NCBI GenBank assembly: GCA_013396635.1
Contig: WBMW01004119.1
Span: forward strand, 186,001 to 250,000
Reading direction: 5' to 3'
DNA: 64,000 nt
Origin: Penelope pileata
Taxonomy: Eukaryota; Chordata; Aves; Galliformes; Cracidae
Position 1 is the stretch's first letter, and each line of letters starts with the position of its first letter. This document shows, piece by piece, positions 26,652 to 39,042 of the stretch. The notes under the pieces are model-generated. The model was given only the letters and a program-made list of their open reading frames with translations, had not been told where the DNA came from and did no database searches. Position numbers and translations under genes: made by a program.

Positions 26652-26855
26652 TCACAAAATCATAGAATGACTTGGGTTGGAAGGGACCTCAAAGATCACC
26701 AAGTTCCACCCCTCCCTGCCATGGGCAGGGCCACCAACCTCCAGATCTAGCACTAGATCAGGCTGCCCAGGGCCCCATCCAACCTGGCCTTGAACACCTC
26801 CAGGGATGGGGCATCCTCAGCCTCTTTGGGCAGCCTGGGCCAGTGCCTCACCTCC
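26652..26855 (-). mobile_element. CR1 LINE fragment, moderately diverged
   Basis: On the minus strand it holds the 3' end AATCATAGAATGACTTGGGT, then TTGGAAGGGACCTCAAAGAT, then blocks equivalent to CATCCAACCTGGCCTTGAAC and GGGCAGCCTGGGCCAGTGCC. About 200 bp are present and the element is 5'-truncated. The sequence type (GGGCAGGGCCACCAACCTCC) differs from the 11590 and 62818 copies, so it belongs to another CR1 subfamily. Confidence 0.92.
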
Positions 26856-28296
26856 AGCTTTATACTATAAAACAGAGATACAAACTAGCATTTGAAACTA
26901 GAACTTAAAATGGAAACAAGTAGCTTCAGACAACTCAGTCACTGAACAGTTTATTTAACCAATATTCAAGTTAATAGTGATAACAAATCACTAAAGTTGG
27001 TGTTGTTATTTAATTTCCTTATTCTAATTTGAGAAAGTTAATTCAGCTCTATATGACTATAAAGTACTATGAAAATAGCTACATGAGCTGCTGAACTCAA
27101 GGCAGCTATTTCAGATATTGTTATTGATGCATATCATTATTATCTGTAAAGTAGTTTTGGTAAATCTGTTAGATTTGATTGACTAATACAAAGTATCAGC
27201 TATTTTGACTGGAATTTTATAGCTTTTAGTTCTTTTTCCTCAGTGATGCTTAGATTAACATGAGGAACTGAAGTTGTAGGCAACACCATCTATAAGTAGA
27301 AGTTTGCAGTAGAAAGTATAGCAAGATTTATGTAAAGATGATGATTTTAATGTTATTATTGTAAATCACTTTACAGACATCATAACACTTCTCCAAGTAG
27401 AGCTCAGTTTTTCCCTGAAAGAATTTGCTATTTTGTATGTTTTGTTCTTACATTTAAGCTTCCTAATGCAAAGCTAGTAAGACAGAAATTTTATAACAAA
27501 AATTTCTACAGAAAAAAAAAATCTTCTGCTCAAGATAAAGTTAGCATGTTGCTCAGACATCTGACATTATTCAGAAGCACAGTTTAATATTCTCTATTTA
27601 CATTACTAATATAAACATAAATGCACACTAAATTGCTGCTTATATAAACTATATAATATCCACACTTAATAAACTCCTCCTTTTTAAAATGATAATTATT
27701 TCTCAAGTATGTAAGAGAAGCTAATTAATCCTGACTTTCTGCATAACATATTAGAATGAGTATTTTGTTTGCAGAAAGCGTTTCCACCATGACGTCCCTT
27801 AACTACAAGAGGTTTAAGGAGCTCAGTGTTGCTGCACTTACAGTGCCTCACTACGTACCTTACTGCGACTACTCTCATCAGTAGAGCTACTCCATTGGCT
27901 CTCTGTAACCAGCAATTACATTACATCTTCTTGCTCACAAAACAAAACAAAAAAGACCAACACTAGGGCTTCTCAATTTAACCAAAGTTTTATGGTTGTT
28001 CTAGGTGCTCAGTGCTAGAACATTTCTAGAATAAAAGTTTTATGAATGAACTCTCAAGTGCACATTTACCGGTCCATAGGATGATTTGTACATGCAGGTG
28101 TGCTGACCTAGTGCCCCATACGGCTAAAGCAGATCAGTCTGTGCTGAGCTGACTTGAGTATAACTCAGGAAATTCAACTTCACTAGAACACACAAAGGAA
28201 CTTAAGCAATTGCATGTTGTGCATAGCCTTCTTTAAATGCAGGTCTAACTGATGGAAGATTCCAGCAAGTAAAATTGTGAAGTATTTACATAACTA

Positions 28297-28319
28297 AAAA
28301 AAAAAAGAAAAAAAAAAAA
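28297..28319. repeat. A-rich tract
   Basis: Ten A, one G and about twelve A lie in the intron, 0.3 kb from exon B. No retrocopy is visible in front of it, so it is a simple A-rich repeat rather than a processed-gene tail. Confidence 0.8.
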
Positions 28320-28630
28320 TCGTTTGCATTGAAGTTCTGATTCTACCATCCAAAAAGGTCAAAAAGTTTTTGCTTATTTTACAATGATACTCTACCACTT
28401 TCTCCTTGCTTCAGTTCAGGTGGTTGCCCCCTATCTGCATAAATCTCTCAGACTGAAAAGTTGCCTATAAGCAGTGCAGGAAGTTCAATACATTCCTGCT
28501 TCTTGCCTTGTTTTATCTACTGATAATCTAAATGCTGTAGTCTTGAATCATGCTTGCAATATTTGAATCCAGTCCTCAGTTGGTCCTTAGATACTAAGCA
28601 AACCATTAATTAATCATTAACGCTACTTAC

Positions 28631-28746
28631 CACATTGAAATCCAAGTTTTTTTCAACCCACTCCTTAGCTTCCTTGAATTCCTCTTTCATTTCCATGATG
28701 TACAGTGTATCAAGGGCATCCACTATTGTTGCTCCTTGAATGCTAC
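28631..28746 (-). CDS. MAN1A1: MAN1A1 internal exon B (probably exon 3), GH47 core motif
   Basis: This 116-bp exon begins in phase 1, completing a Gly codon, and ends in phase 0. It reads GSIQGATIVDALDTLYIMEM then KEEFKEAKEWVEKNLDFNV. ATIVDALDT is the GH47 signature at the start of the alpha/alpha-barrel. The charged stretch after it matches the helix seen as MEMKHEFEEAKSWVEENLDFNV in mammalian MAN1A1. MAN1A2 is clearly different here (GLHDEF..GQRWIEDNLDFSV), so the paralogue assignment rests largely on this exon. The acceptor is TTCATTTATTTCAG and the donor is GTAAGT, both canonical. There is no stop or frameshift. The intron to exon A is 10,199 bp and the intron to exon C is 9,384 bp. Confidence 0.95.
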
Positions 28747-30436
28747 CTGAAATAAATGAAGCCAGTGATTTGCTTTCCAAAAGAATGTTTTTCAGTTTAA
28801 TCTAATTAATTCAAATTAATTCTAATTTCAAACTCCAGTTTAAATTTATCCAATTAAAAACGGGATGTATAGGCATTCAAGTGGGCAACTAGTAATTCAC
28901 AGCCTTAACGTAGATTCTCACGCCAAAACACAACATCATAATATTTAAGTATTTCTTCCTCTAATGCCGTTTTGAAGAGCAGTTCTAATGCATTACATTT
29001 TCAGCCACAGTTTTGTATTTTTTTAACACTGGTGAAACCATTCACTGTAAAATATAATTCACAGAAGACAATTAATCTAATTGAGAAATGACTGATTCCG
29101 AAAAAAGTCTGGGGTAGGGAGGTGTTTCTTTTTATACTTTATACTCAGTAACATACATAAAACTTCAAGAAACTGATAAGTAGTAATTGCATTTCAGTGA
29201 AGCCAGCTCTTTCACAAGTATCCTCTCTGAAAAATATTTTCTCTGACATTATGCACGATATTATGCACCATGTAACCTACACCCAACACCATTATGTGGA
29301 ACAAAGGCAAACTTGCACATATCTGAATTTCTCACCTCAGAAGAGGCTGCCAGATGCAGGTTTTTAGAGCAAGTTCGGTTCGTTTGCAAAAGTAGTGTCC
29401 TTCTACCCCTTTTATGGAGATGGATAAGGGTCGGTTTACTAGCCTTCAATGAAGTTGCAAGACAAAACATCACCCATATTTTCATTTCAATATGGAATAA
29501 ATAAATGTACATGACCCATTGGCTGTAGCGGATGGTGGAGGAGAAAACGAAGCCACTCAAATGATGCTCCCAAGCTTCCTTGAAATTTATGACAATCTTT
29601 TCAAAACAGCATTTTGGTCTAGAGAGAGTTTTGATTCTTTTTTTTTACCAAAAGACTGTAAAAAATTCAGTTTGGGTCAATTTATTCAATTTGGCATTTA
29701 TGAATTTTGAGTTTATGAATTTAACTTCAGCAATCTTCATTATTAATGCAAACTATTGTTAAGATAGTCTTTACAGAAGACCCTAGACACAGAAGTAAAC
29801 ATTTAGAATATATGCAAAATACTTTAGGTTGCAAAACCAGAGGAAGTCATTAGATCTAATCCCTCTCTCCCCAGTAGAGCTAATGACTCAGGCGGATAAT
29901 TGACTACTCACTCAGGAATAGATGCCACTGGCTAAACAACAAGACAGTAGCTACAAACAACTTTAGAGAACCTGACAGTAATCCTGAGATGCTTGAGGAA
30001 AAAAAAAAGTAAACTTGATTTTGTAGAGTTTTGCCACATATCAGAATTGAATTGTTCATATTAAACTTGGAAATTAATAATTTCAGTGAACCCTTTTGTG
30101 TTCACTATCATCGTGGTATTCTTCTTCCTCATGAAATGGAGGAATAATTGGACACCTCCATATAGCAGAACTAACATCGCTTTATCAACTTGAGCTTCCA
30201 GGTAGAAAATATTTTCCCATTTTTACCATCTTAAAAATATAATACTTGGTATTATTGTAACAGTTGATTCATACATTTAATAAAACTGGACACTTTATCT
30301 CTTTTAACAATTCCTAATTGCTTTTACCATCCTTTTGGAATATCCCCTTTCTACTGTAAAGGAAGTCATCTCTGTTTTCTTCCTGATCCTCCAGGAATAA
30401 AACCGCAGCATGCTTTGGTAACAAGTGCATACTATC

Positions 30437-30480
30437 TTCCCAGAGCTTACTTGGAGCTTTCCCAGAGCTTACTTGGAGCT
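30437..30480. repeat. Tandem duplication, 2 x 22 bp, exact
   Basis: The 22-bp unit, starting TTCCCAGAGC and ending CTTACTTGGAGCT, occurs twice head to tail (30437-30458 and 30459-30480) with no difference. It is a recent local duplication in the intron, possibly polymorphic. Confidence 0.9.
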
Positions 30481-31224
30481 TGGCTGCCCTTCTCTCATAT
30501 TAAAGGAAGGGCATTCCTTTCAATATATCCAAGTATCTTATACTTTTCCTGAGCTTGTGAGAAAGTAAGACTGAGTGTAGGAAACGGCTCAAGAACGTGC
30601 TGAAGAACTTTACTGCAAAGACTACAGATATATAGTAACTCCAGACACACACAAAGCAGCTCATAGTCAACTTTTCAATTGAGCTCTACTTAAAAATCAT
30701 CTATAACCTGATTTGCTTCAGTGGATTTTGATAGGCTCAGAGCAACGACATTCTTTGTGGTAATCCTCTTGTAATACAGCTAACACTACCTCTAAGCAGT
30801 CAAGCTTTCAATTTTAAGGATTAGTACTTCAGTTGCAACTCACTACCAAGTCAGAAGAAAAAGAGGAGAATTCAGCCTTACCAAATTGCCCTTGGAGTCA
30901 CACATCTCCTATTGTTTCCTGGATCTGGCCTACACAAAATCAGAATGTGGCCTGCTTTGAGTAGAAACCTCTCCTTGCTGGGTGGAAAAAAAAGAGCGGG
31001 AGAATCTCTAGTAGATCTTACTTTGTTTGAAACAACTTCACTCATTATTCTGAACGCTTCAGAAGACACTTCATGTGACAACTATATAGTCAAATTTGTT
31101 TCAAACAGTTACACTTCAACATTCTTGAAGTGAATAATTTATGATAAAAATAACCAGATGTGCAAGCCTACCAAAGTGAGACATATTAGTCTCTACCAAA
31201 AACTCCAAACCAAGTACTCATACA

Positions 31225-32186
31225 TGTTTGCATTGGATTTACGTGGCAAGGTTTTGGCAGCAGTACTGCAGGGGTGGCCTCTGTGAGCAGAGCCCAGCAG
31301 ATATCTCCGAAAAGGACCCACTGCTGGCTAGATATGGGCCATGACTGACACTGAATGTGCCTCTGGGAAAGCAGATTGAAGAAAGGGAAATGCTGCTGCA
31401 CAACAGCAGTTGGGAGAAAGATGAGAGAAAATGCAAGAGAAACAGCCCTGCAGCCACCAGGGTCAGTGCTGAAGGAGGACAGGAGGTGCTCCAGGCACAA
31501 AGCACAAGTTCCCTGCAGCCCATGGGCACCAGGCAGAGCAGATCTCCATATGCAGCCATGGCAGAACCCACAGTGCAGCCATGGATGTGGCCTGAAGGAG
31601 GCCACAGCCCATGGAGAGCTCCCACAGGAGCAGGTCCCATGCTGGAGCTGCAGCCCATGGAGAGGAGCCCATGGTGGAGCAGGAGGTCTGGGGGAGCCGC
31701 CATCTGTAGGGCCCTGTACTGGAGCAGTTCCTGAAGGCTGAGCCCCGTAGTACAGAGCTACGTTGGAGCAGTGCTTGAAGAGCTGCAGCTTGTGGGAAGC
31801 CCATGCAGGATCTGTTGGGGAAGGATGTCATCCCATGGGAGGAATCCCACATGGAGTAGGGGCAGAGAGTGACCATGGAGGAGTGGCAGAGACAAAGCAT
31901 TACGGACTGACCACAGCCCCCCCCTTTGCCTGCATCACTCACAGGAGGAAGAGGTAGAAGATGGTGGATGAGGTGGAGAGGAGGTAGTTTCTCAGTTCTT
32001 GTTTGTTAGTAATATGAAATAAATTACATTAATCTCCCTATGCTGAGTCTGTTTTGCTCATGATGGAAAGTGATGAGGAAACAACTCTCAGTCCTTATCT
32101 CAACCACTGAGCCCTTTTCCATTGCATTTTCTCTCCCTCTTCCTTTGAGGCGGCGTTTAGCTGTCCATCAGGGTGAAACAACCACA
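31225..32186 (+). mobile_element. Solo LTR-like repeat of endogenous retroviral type, about 962 bp
   Basis: A GC-richer block interrupts the AT-rich intron and matches a common avian long LTR layout from memory. It starts TGTTTGCATTGGATTTACGT and GGCAAGGTTTTGG, runs through a GGGGTGGCCTCTGTGAG block, then a central array of degenerate units built from CAGCCCATGG and TGGAGCAG motifs. It ends with a CTTATCTCAACCACTGAGCC block and a CAACCACA terminus. A polyadenylation-type AATAAA lies near 32019, before the end block. No gag, pol or env coding sequence flanks it. The overlapping reading frames at 31186-31957 are by-products of the tandem GC-rich units. Retroviral class was not assigned; a target-site duplication is not clear. 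Confidence 0.75.
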
Positions 32187-34957
32187 ATTTTATTTCCTTT
32201 GTTAAACTCACCTCTGCATTTATCTCTCCTTTATACTAATAGTCACTTGTTCCATGTAAGTGAACATTAGAAAACACATAAAATAGCCTACAAGATAGTT
32301 AACTGAAGATAAAGTAAAAGAAATCAGTAAACATGCAACTTAACACAAACTATCTAGCAGCATCTAAAGATCCCTTCAAATTTAACAAAGTGATGTCTTT
32401 AACAACGATCTGGAAGAAAATAAAAAGATCCTGCTGCCTACAGGAGTTGTGGATGATGTCTCAAGATGACTGATTATCCAGAGTTTTGGAATAGTTGGAT
32501 ATACAGCACAGTGTAGTTTAAGATAATCCCTGCATAATGTGCAGTAGGTTCATTTAACAACATCCTTTCTAATATCCAACAAAACAGAACTATGTACACA
32601 AATAAGAAAATTAGATTATATTAGAGAATGGAGTAGCGCCTCAGGAGTAGGTTGGCAGAAGAATAATTAAAAAAAAAAATTGGTCATAGGATGAATAACT
32701 TCATGCGAGTTTCCAGGGAGATAGTGCAGGAAGAACTGCTGTCCTTGGATGACAAGCTTATTAGCACAGCTCTGTGACTGAGCTTATGTGGCCATATGGT
32801 TTAAGAACCTCAACTGGCTCATGGCCAAGCTATTTGGAGGGTGTGCTGAGAAACTTTTATTTGTCTGTTTCAGGCTTGTAGACATTGCTTGTATTTTTTT
32901 CTTTTTTTCTTTTTTTTTGCCAAGAGAGTCTGATATAGCATTCAGTCAGCTAGCCAAAATCAATGCCCGTTGGTGCATTTAATAGCCTGTTTACAACTTT
33001 CCTCCCTGCCCTTGTATATCAAGCTTGTTTTCATTCTCCAGAACATCCACATTCCTTGCTATCAAATGTATTTGGATATATAGATATGCACACATACATA
33101 TTTGCATTCATATATGTGAATCAGAGAAAGATTTGTGATCTGCAGACATTAAAGAGAACACTACATGGAGAAGTTCCAGAAATCTGTCTTAATGCATTTT
33201 CTATAACATAATGGAAGCTAGGCAAAAACACTGCTTTCTCCTTATCCTTCTTGAAATTAACTGCTTTTCTTCTTCTGACTCAGTGTCATACTCTGAATGA
33301 AATAAAACTGTGGAAAAGCACACAGCAAAACTGGGAGGAATGGAGCAAACTATGAAGTGATCACCCCTCATACTATACGTTGGTTCCCCCACCTGTAATA
33401 AATCACAGACCAACAAGCATCATGAACTCAGATTTCTTCTTTTTGTGTGAATGTATTAGATGACTAGAACATTGTTCTTTCTTCCAGAAAAAGTTACATT
33501 TTTGTGTTTCTGAGAATTATGAAAATGAGTACATGACATTTATATTAGTTTCTTGGTTTTTTCTTTTAATGTGATAGAAATTAGGCATGTATAAATTAAG
33601 GACACCACTTCAGAAATGTGCAAGTGTTCAAAAAGAATTTTCCTCTTTTACTGGCAGAACTGTTTTAATGGCTACTTTGTACTGCTGTAGAAAATTTTAT
33701 ACATAGCTGTGTTGAAATCGCACTCAACCCCAACCTGATCTTCCAGACCTTTCATTGTTTTCACAGCTACTGAGGCAAATTTGTTTTGTCACCTTTCAGT
33801 TATTGTAAACTGAAACAACTCGGACAAAGCAGATGTTTTCTGCTTTGTTTTCTTCCTTCAATTTGTCATTTCATACTCACAATTCCAGACAAAAATATGT
33901 CACAATCTTTTCCTTAATATAGATATTAAGAGCAGTTTAGATTTTCTTGATATGAGAAATAAGACTGGATATTTTGTAACATTAGATGTAAGAAAAAAAT
34001 CGATAAAGCATTGAATTTTTTCCAACTGTATACATGTACACATTATACAATAAAATTTAAATTACATTATTCTCAATATATTCAAAAATACATAGATTTC
34101 ACAAAATTAATGTTTTGACTAGAGCTGTAGGTTTCTTAAAGCACTATTTCAAAAGCTGACTCAGATTTTTAAGCAGTGGTTTCCTTTATTTAAAGTTCAC
34201 TTAAAGACTCCTGTCCAATATCATTAGAAATTTGAAGTGTCAGGCATGATTAATTATTAAAATATACCATGCCAAAACATGAAGAACTGGCAATCCCCCA
34301 GCAACACTTTCAGTCACTGTTACCAGCTGGTAAGAGTGGGGAGGGAGGAAAAAACAATACTTATATATATTTTTAAACATTTCTCATGTGTGCAACAGTT
34401 AACAATGCATTGATATTTCTAGAATGCTTCTCTAATCTCCAGTATTTTGTAGGTCTATGCATTCTAGAGCCAGCTCTGGTGTCTCACTATTTAATAGCCT
34501 ATTAATTTCTCATCTATTAGCTTATCTATTTGCTTTCCATGGAAGCCATTGGCATCCACCATGCTTCTGGCACTCATGCAGCTCAGCTACACACCCTCTT
34601 CTTTTGCTTGTTTTGAGTTTGTCACCTATTGATTTGATATTTCAACCCTCTGCAAGGGATATTGCTCCCCACGAGAAATAATAAATCCTTACTCATCCCA
34701 TCTATGGCACTTTTTACGGGCCTCCAAAAAGTTTTTAAGATTTATTATCTATTTTGAGGTTAACTAGATTCATATCTCCCATGTCACTTATGTACCAGTT
34801 TAAATCTAGGTATATTAGATCCCATTTGCTATTTTAAAGTGCAATTATCATCTCTCAGGGAATCCCTCTGGGCTCACAGAATTGCTTGCAGTTTCCCATT
34901 GCTTTAACTGACTTGGGTAACTTGTTATCCTTGCCAAACTGTCACTCTGTTCACTTG

Positions 34958-35047
34958 ATTTTTCAGGGCTGCAGTAAGTAACTTGGGAGCACAGACGCAG
35001 CATTATTGGAAGAGTACTCCAAGAGGCCATTAACAGCCCTGAAAAAT
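34958..35047. repeat. Inverted repeat, 14-bp exact arms
   Basis: ATTTTTCAGGGCTG (34958-34971) and CAGCCCTGAAAAAT (35034-35047) are exact reverse complements separated by 62 bp. The interior contains a second small palindrome (TTGGAAGAGTACTCCAA at about 35007-35023). It could be a small foldback transposon remnant or a coincidence. Confidence 0.7.
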
Positions 35048-38000
35048 GCTTCTGGAAATCTGAACCGGCAATAAACTTCCTTGCCTTCATATTGACAAAC
35101 TTTGAAAAAAACAATAGCTGTGAAGCATGACCTCCTTTCACATAAGCTGTGCTGAGCCATTCATCTACATATCTGCTGATGTTATTCTTTAGACAAGTTT
35201 CTATTATTTGAGAAAGATGTCAGGCTCACTTCCAAAATGAATACCGCATACTGAAATCCATAATTCCAGGGACTTCAGCAGCAACGGTGAAGTTAAGTAA
35301 GATTAAGAGCGAAGATGGGAAATGCTGAAGATTCTCAATTTAAATTCAGATATTATTTTAAATAACTTCAAATTAAACTTCTTGAAGAATACTAATAAAT
35401 TACCGGTTCAAAAATGAACAGTGGTATTCACTGGAAGAGAGTTTTGAATATGAATATTGGGAGACTTTAAAAATCTTTGGGAACTTCAATACTCTGAAAA
35501 CTACAAAAATCAGTTCTAAGTGGGAGGAACAGGATCTTGCTAAAATATATTACTTTGGCATTGCAGTGTTTGAGTACTTAGTAGTCTCCTCTTATCCCTC
35601 CAGAAAAGGTCCCTTGTCCACTGGCAGATTGATTATACTATGCTCACGAGTTACAATATTACTAAACTTGCAAACCTGTATTTAATGTACAGTAAATTAT
35701 AAAAACATTTTAGCAACATTCAAGTGCAGAAACTGCTTCTAGAGAGCCATCTCTACCAGTAGTGTTCACTAATTTTAGGATGAGCAGAGAAAGCTTAGTG
35801 AAGACAGCTGATCACAAAATTGTGACTTTGCCACTCTTTCTTCTACAGTTTTTTGGTTATTTGTTTTTTTTGTTTGTTTTTAAATAAACTGAGCATTTGA
35901 ACAGGGTCTACATTCTACTGATGGACAGTTAGAATCTATTAGGAACCATTAGTACACATAGCAAACCACCAGTGAAAAAGATGTGCACCAGTGTGGTGCA
36001 AAAAAAACCCCACTCAGCTGTTCTGATTTACTTGATTAGTCTAGAAAGAGTTATATATTTAATTTCATGGAATTAAACTATTAAGAATTACTAATGAGAA
36101 AACGACTGCTGTCACTTCAGTTTTACCTTATCAAATAGCTTTTATTGTAACTGAATCCTTTATAGCTGGTGTAAAAAAATAAAAGACCCATAATAATGTG
36201 AGTTACTTGCCAAGAAAATATGATAAAAGCTGAAGTGGCAATTAAAAAGAAAACAAAACATTACATGGATATGCCAAGACGACTTTTCAGTGGTCAGAGG
36301 CAAGTATGAGTCTTTGGCTTCATCTTGAAATAGAAATATTTCAGCTGAATATACATTTAAGCCTTTCCTTAAAGAGAGGGTTATTTTGAGTGTGCACATG
36401 GGAGAGGAAGTGAGTTGTGCTCACAACATGAATGTCTTCCAGTCTAAAGATTTCCTCAAGCTCATGGGATATAGCCTCCATTCTCCACTTACACTGTTCA
36501 CGGAATATTAGGACAATCAAGGCAGGTCCTTGTCTTCAAAAGGCTGCTCCATGGGTTTAGGACAAATAAAATGTCACTTTTAACGTTCCTCAAGAAGACC
36601 TCAGAGCTCTTCTACTCTTAATTTGTGTAAAGTGCTAAAACAGGTTGCTTTTCGTCCCGAGATGTCAGAACCATCTGGGCTTCTACTCAGCTTTCCCCTG
36701 TCATCATCACACCAGCAATATTCCCCTTCCTCCTAGTCTAGCAATAGTACCACACTGCATTAAACAACTTGCCAAATTCATGCTGGTGCTTGTTAAGTGC
36801 CCATGTTATTTTTATGTTTCCCAGCCTTCAAGACAACAATCATGATTATCTAAAAAATGCCTCAGCATTCCATTATACCTCCAAAGTTAAGCTTGGAAGC
36901 AACATCATTTGAAAACAGATCTCCCCTTCTGTGTCAGAACTACACTGTCTGTAGCCTCTACAACATTAAGTCCCGGTGAACCACAGTGCTGGAACATGCT
37001 GATACCCACAGTGAGGTACTTATCCCTTTTTTTCCTTTATGAAAAGGGAAAAGCTATTTGTGGATCAAAGTACAGACCAGATCTAGTGCTTTGAAGACAA
37101 AACTAGAGAAACAAGCTTTTTTTTTTTTTTTTTTCTAAAAAACAAAAGGAGAATACAGGTCCAGGAAAGGGTAGTTTATGAGATGGAGTGACTTACAGAT
37201 ATGTTGCTCTTCAGTATTTCACAAAGTAACTCTCTCAGAAAAAGAACAAATACTTATTTTGATTTGCCACCAAGATCAATAAGAGATGTTCTTAAGGAAA
37301 TCTCCTCAGCAATAAGATCTCATAAGATGACCACGATGAGTAAGTGACCTATAATTAGACTGATTCTGCCTCTTATTCTTTTAAACGTAGTTTTATTTTC
37401 AAATTCAACACCTTTCCTGTTGCACATTAAACAGCATCTTCAGTGACTTATTCTTATGCAGTCTCCACAGCACTTCTGCTTAAGAATTTCACAAGTCAAT
37501 ACACCTACTGCTTTTTCCAAAAAATCCATGCAGTACCATTAAGAACACAAATCAGTTTAACTTTTATCCCACTTCTGATGCCAATGAAAACTAGACTAAG
37601 CATTTCAATTTTCAAGACATCATGTACCATTTTGTCTTCCTCCAAGAAAATAAAGAAAACAGGATTGCATTAAACAGTTATTGAAATCTGATATTAAAGT
37701 GCAAAACCACTCGTGATCTGAAAGAAGATAATTAAAAAAAATTTAGTTTTGCACATGGAAACAGAAGGCCAAACTACTTTGGCTTCAAACACCCTGTTAA
37801 CATTTTAAATTCAGTAGCTAATTGTACAATTATAATCTAGTAACTTTTTTGGATATCATCTTGGGTAGATAAGCAGTGCAGCAACATCAACATAGATGTT
37901 GCATTTTCACAATTATTTTCATAATCACAACTGCTGTCTCTTAGCAACTTCCAAATATAGTTGGGAATTTGATAAGTGCTCTATTTAAGCTGTTTCAGGA

Positions 38001-38945
38001 ACTGCTCGCACTTGAAACCATCTTTTCCACACAGTCAACAAAATAAGTTCCTGTTAAAATCAAAATAATATATTGACTTGATCTCAGCCACAGAAATTAG
38101 TTCATTTTTCAGCTTTCTACTTGGAAAACAGAATTTATTTGAATACAGAGATTGCTGTCAAACAGTTTAATTGATCTTTTTCTGCAAAACCAAAGACGAT
38201 AATTCATAAGACTGCTTTCTCACACTTTCTCAGAATGCGGCTGCCCTTCAATTGCTGTTTATCCAGAGCTCTGTCCCACTTGTACGTTAAAAAGTCTTGC
38301 CTCATTACACTGGATTTCTGCAGTGTGCCTCTCCTGCTGGAGCTTTTCAGCCCCATGTTTGTTCTAAACTGATAACAACTTGGGTGTTATTTAAACATCT
38401 CCTGTGTAACATTTAGAGGTGCAAATAATGATTATATTCATGAAAGAAAAAGCCTGTTAAGGGAGCCTGACGGATACAGATTAATGAATTTCTTCAAGTG
38501 TTGGGAATAAGTTCCTGAGAACCGCAGAAAACTTCAACTACCTTCACGGCTGTAGGGAGTATCTAGCAACAATGTTTGTTCCTCGTACAGGATTTTTCTT
38601 GAAACAGTCACACCCCATCTTATATTTTTATTTCATCCTTACTGACTCTGGTGCCAACGAGTTCCACTTTATAAGAAAAGTTTTAAGGCAGGGCAGTATT
38701 TAATGGAACAAAACTACTACTTTACCATGCAGCAATGACACTCTTCGTTTATTCTCATTCAGAAAGGAATCTATACAGTCATAGCATCACCTTCATTAAC
38801 TGTTATTTTCTATACATAACATAAGCAAGAAACACCACACTGCATCACAAAGGCTAGAAAGAATGTGTTCATAACCTATAATCTTTTCAGCTGATTTACT
38901 GTTTTATGCTAACATCACCAAGCACAAAAAATACACTCTACTCAC

Positions 38946-39042
38946 CAAATAAATTGCTTGAATGTCCTTGCTTAGATATGGGTTTCAGTTCATTTAATCC
39001 CCATGCATAACGCTTATAATTATCCCAGGCATATTTCATCAT
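38946..39042 (-). CDS. MAN1A1: MAN1A1 internal exon A (probably exon 2), alpha-1,2-mannosidase IA
   Basis: Golgi class I alpha-1,2-mannosidase (GH47) trims Man9-8GlcNAc2 N-glycans to Man5GlcNAc2 in the Golgi lumen. On the minus strand the exon is 97 bp, 32 codons plus one base, and reads MMKYAWDNYKRYAWGLNELK followed by PISKQGHSSNLF and the first base of a Gly codon. This is the start of the GH47 catalytic domain; the MMK.AW.NYK..AWG.NEL.PI pattern is typical of Golgi mannosidases. The acceptor is a pyrimidine-rich stretch ending CCCTACAG directly before ATG, and the donor is GTGAG. The initial ATG is internal, not a translation start, because the preceding acceptor is strong and family members have about 200 residues before this point. 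The exon ends in phase 1 and joins exon B as G|GT, giving LFGSIQGAT. MAN1A2 differs here in remembered sequence (HNELRPIARKGHS), which favours MAN1A1. Confidence 0.93.

Larger units (their letters stand above)
19247..28630 (-). other. MAN1A1: MAN1A1 intron between exons B and C (9,384 bp)
   Basis: This is a complete intron with a GT donor at its right edge and an AG acceptor at its left edge, read on the minus strand. Two CR1 remnants lie inside, at 21968-22195 and 26652-26855. The rest is AT-rich sequence with T-rich and A-rich runs, for example near 23140, 24390 and 28296. Nothing else is recognisable; the short reading frames are compatible with chance. Confidence 0.88.
28747..38945 (-). 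other. MAN1A1: MAN1A1 intron between exons A and B (10,199 bp)
   Basis: This is a complete intron with canonical ends on the minus strand. Its main insert is a GC-richer 962-bp LTR at 31225-32186. It also holds an exact 22-bp tandem duplication at 30437-30480 and a 14-bp inverted repeat at 34958-35047. Poly-T runs occur at about 32898-32917 and 37118-37134. No other exon or RNA gene is visible. Confidence 0.88.

Noticed and set aside
29820..29885. Possible CR1 3' end (AGATCTAATCCCTCTCTCC)
   Set aside because: Only a few bases resemble the CR1 3' block and the order of flanking blocks is absent.
31186..31957. Overlapping reading frames of 125-159 codons on both strands
   Set aside because: They lie inside the LTR-like repeat and arise from its GC-rich tandem units. 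No conserved protein domain is seen and all frames overlap each other.
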